Assembly: GCA_963170055.1 (NCBI GenBank)
Contig: CAUJGJ010000371.1
Location: 4,086,011-4,103,510 of the forward strand
Direction: 5' to 3'
Origin: Halisarca cf. caerulea
Taxonomy: Eukaryota; Porifera; Demospongiae; Chondrillida; Halisarcidae
DNA: 17,500 nt
The number at the start of each line of letters is the position of its first letter. The first letter of the stretch is position 1. Position numbers and translations under genes: made by a program. Below are positions 17,393-17,500 of this stretch, in pieces. The notes under the pieces were generated by a model, which did not search any database, was not told the DNA's origin, and was given only the letters and a program-made list of their open reading frames with translations.

Positions 17393-17500
17393 CAGGCATA
17401 GATACGTAATCTATGGTACAGGTGTGTGTGCATGTGCACGTGTACATTTGCATGTGTGCATGTATGTGAGTGTGCGTGGGTGTATGTGTGGTCATCGACA
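17393..17500. other. right edge, GT-rich
   Basis: Continues with interrupted TG/CA words (GTGCATGTGCACGTGTAC). No gene seen. Confidence 0.5.

Overview
The window looks like nuclear DNA of an invertebrate animal. It is strongly AT-rich between genes and full of TA, TCTA and TG microsatellites, minisatellites and short terminal-inverted-repeat elements. It has spliceosomal introns (about 90-310 bp) with GT..AG ends and TATA boxes, and no operons or ribosome binding sites. The short introns, small intergenic distances and TGCATGCA-rich spacers remind me of demosponge genomes, but that placement is an inference.

Layout. Positions 134-1337 are a 17-bp minisatellite of about 70 units. A possible broken exon follows (1528-1677), then AT-rich spacer with a foldback element (2844-2923). 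The only clear plus-strand gene is an intronless gamma-butyrobetaine dioxygenase-like 2-oxoglutarate oxygenase (3337-4632) with a predicted mitochondrial leader. After about 2 kb of spacer carrying a degenerate pogo-like element come two paralogous minus-strand genes (6754-7422 and 10769-11446). Each encodes a secreted protein of about 220 residues with the HAE...PCxxC zinc signature of the cytidine-deaminase fold. The two genes lie in a segmental duplication (about 6670-9880 and 10680-12985) that also includes a TATA box, a 5'-UTR intron and an upstream hairpin-bearing satellite.

Further right, all on the minus strand, are a possible small secreted-peptide gene with a frameshift (13678-13900) and a secreted C2-like protein with a 5'-UTR intron (15351-15785). 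Between and around these are a possible exon at 14429-14597, TCTA/TA microsatellites, pogo-like MITEs and a 400-bp TG/Z-DNA-type tract (16988-17392).

Genes together. The minus-strand genes form a run of short secreted proteins: two deaminase-like paralogues, one C2-like protein and possibly one small peptide. This is the sort of duplicated, fast-changing secreted set seen in host-defence clusters. The secreted deaminase-like pair is the strongest candidate for an undescribed system. Their activity, substrate and any link to immunity are inference. The oxygenase looks like an unrelated metabolic neighbour (carnitine-type pathway).
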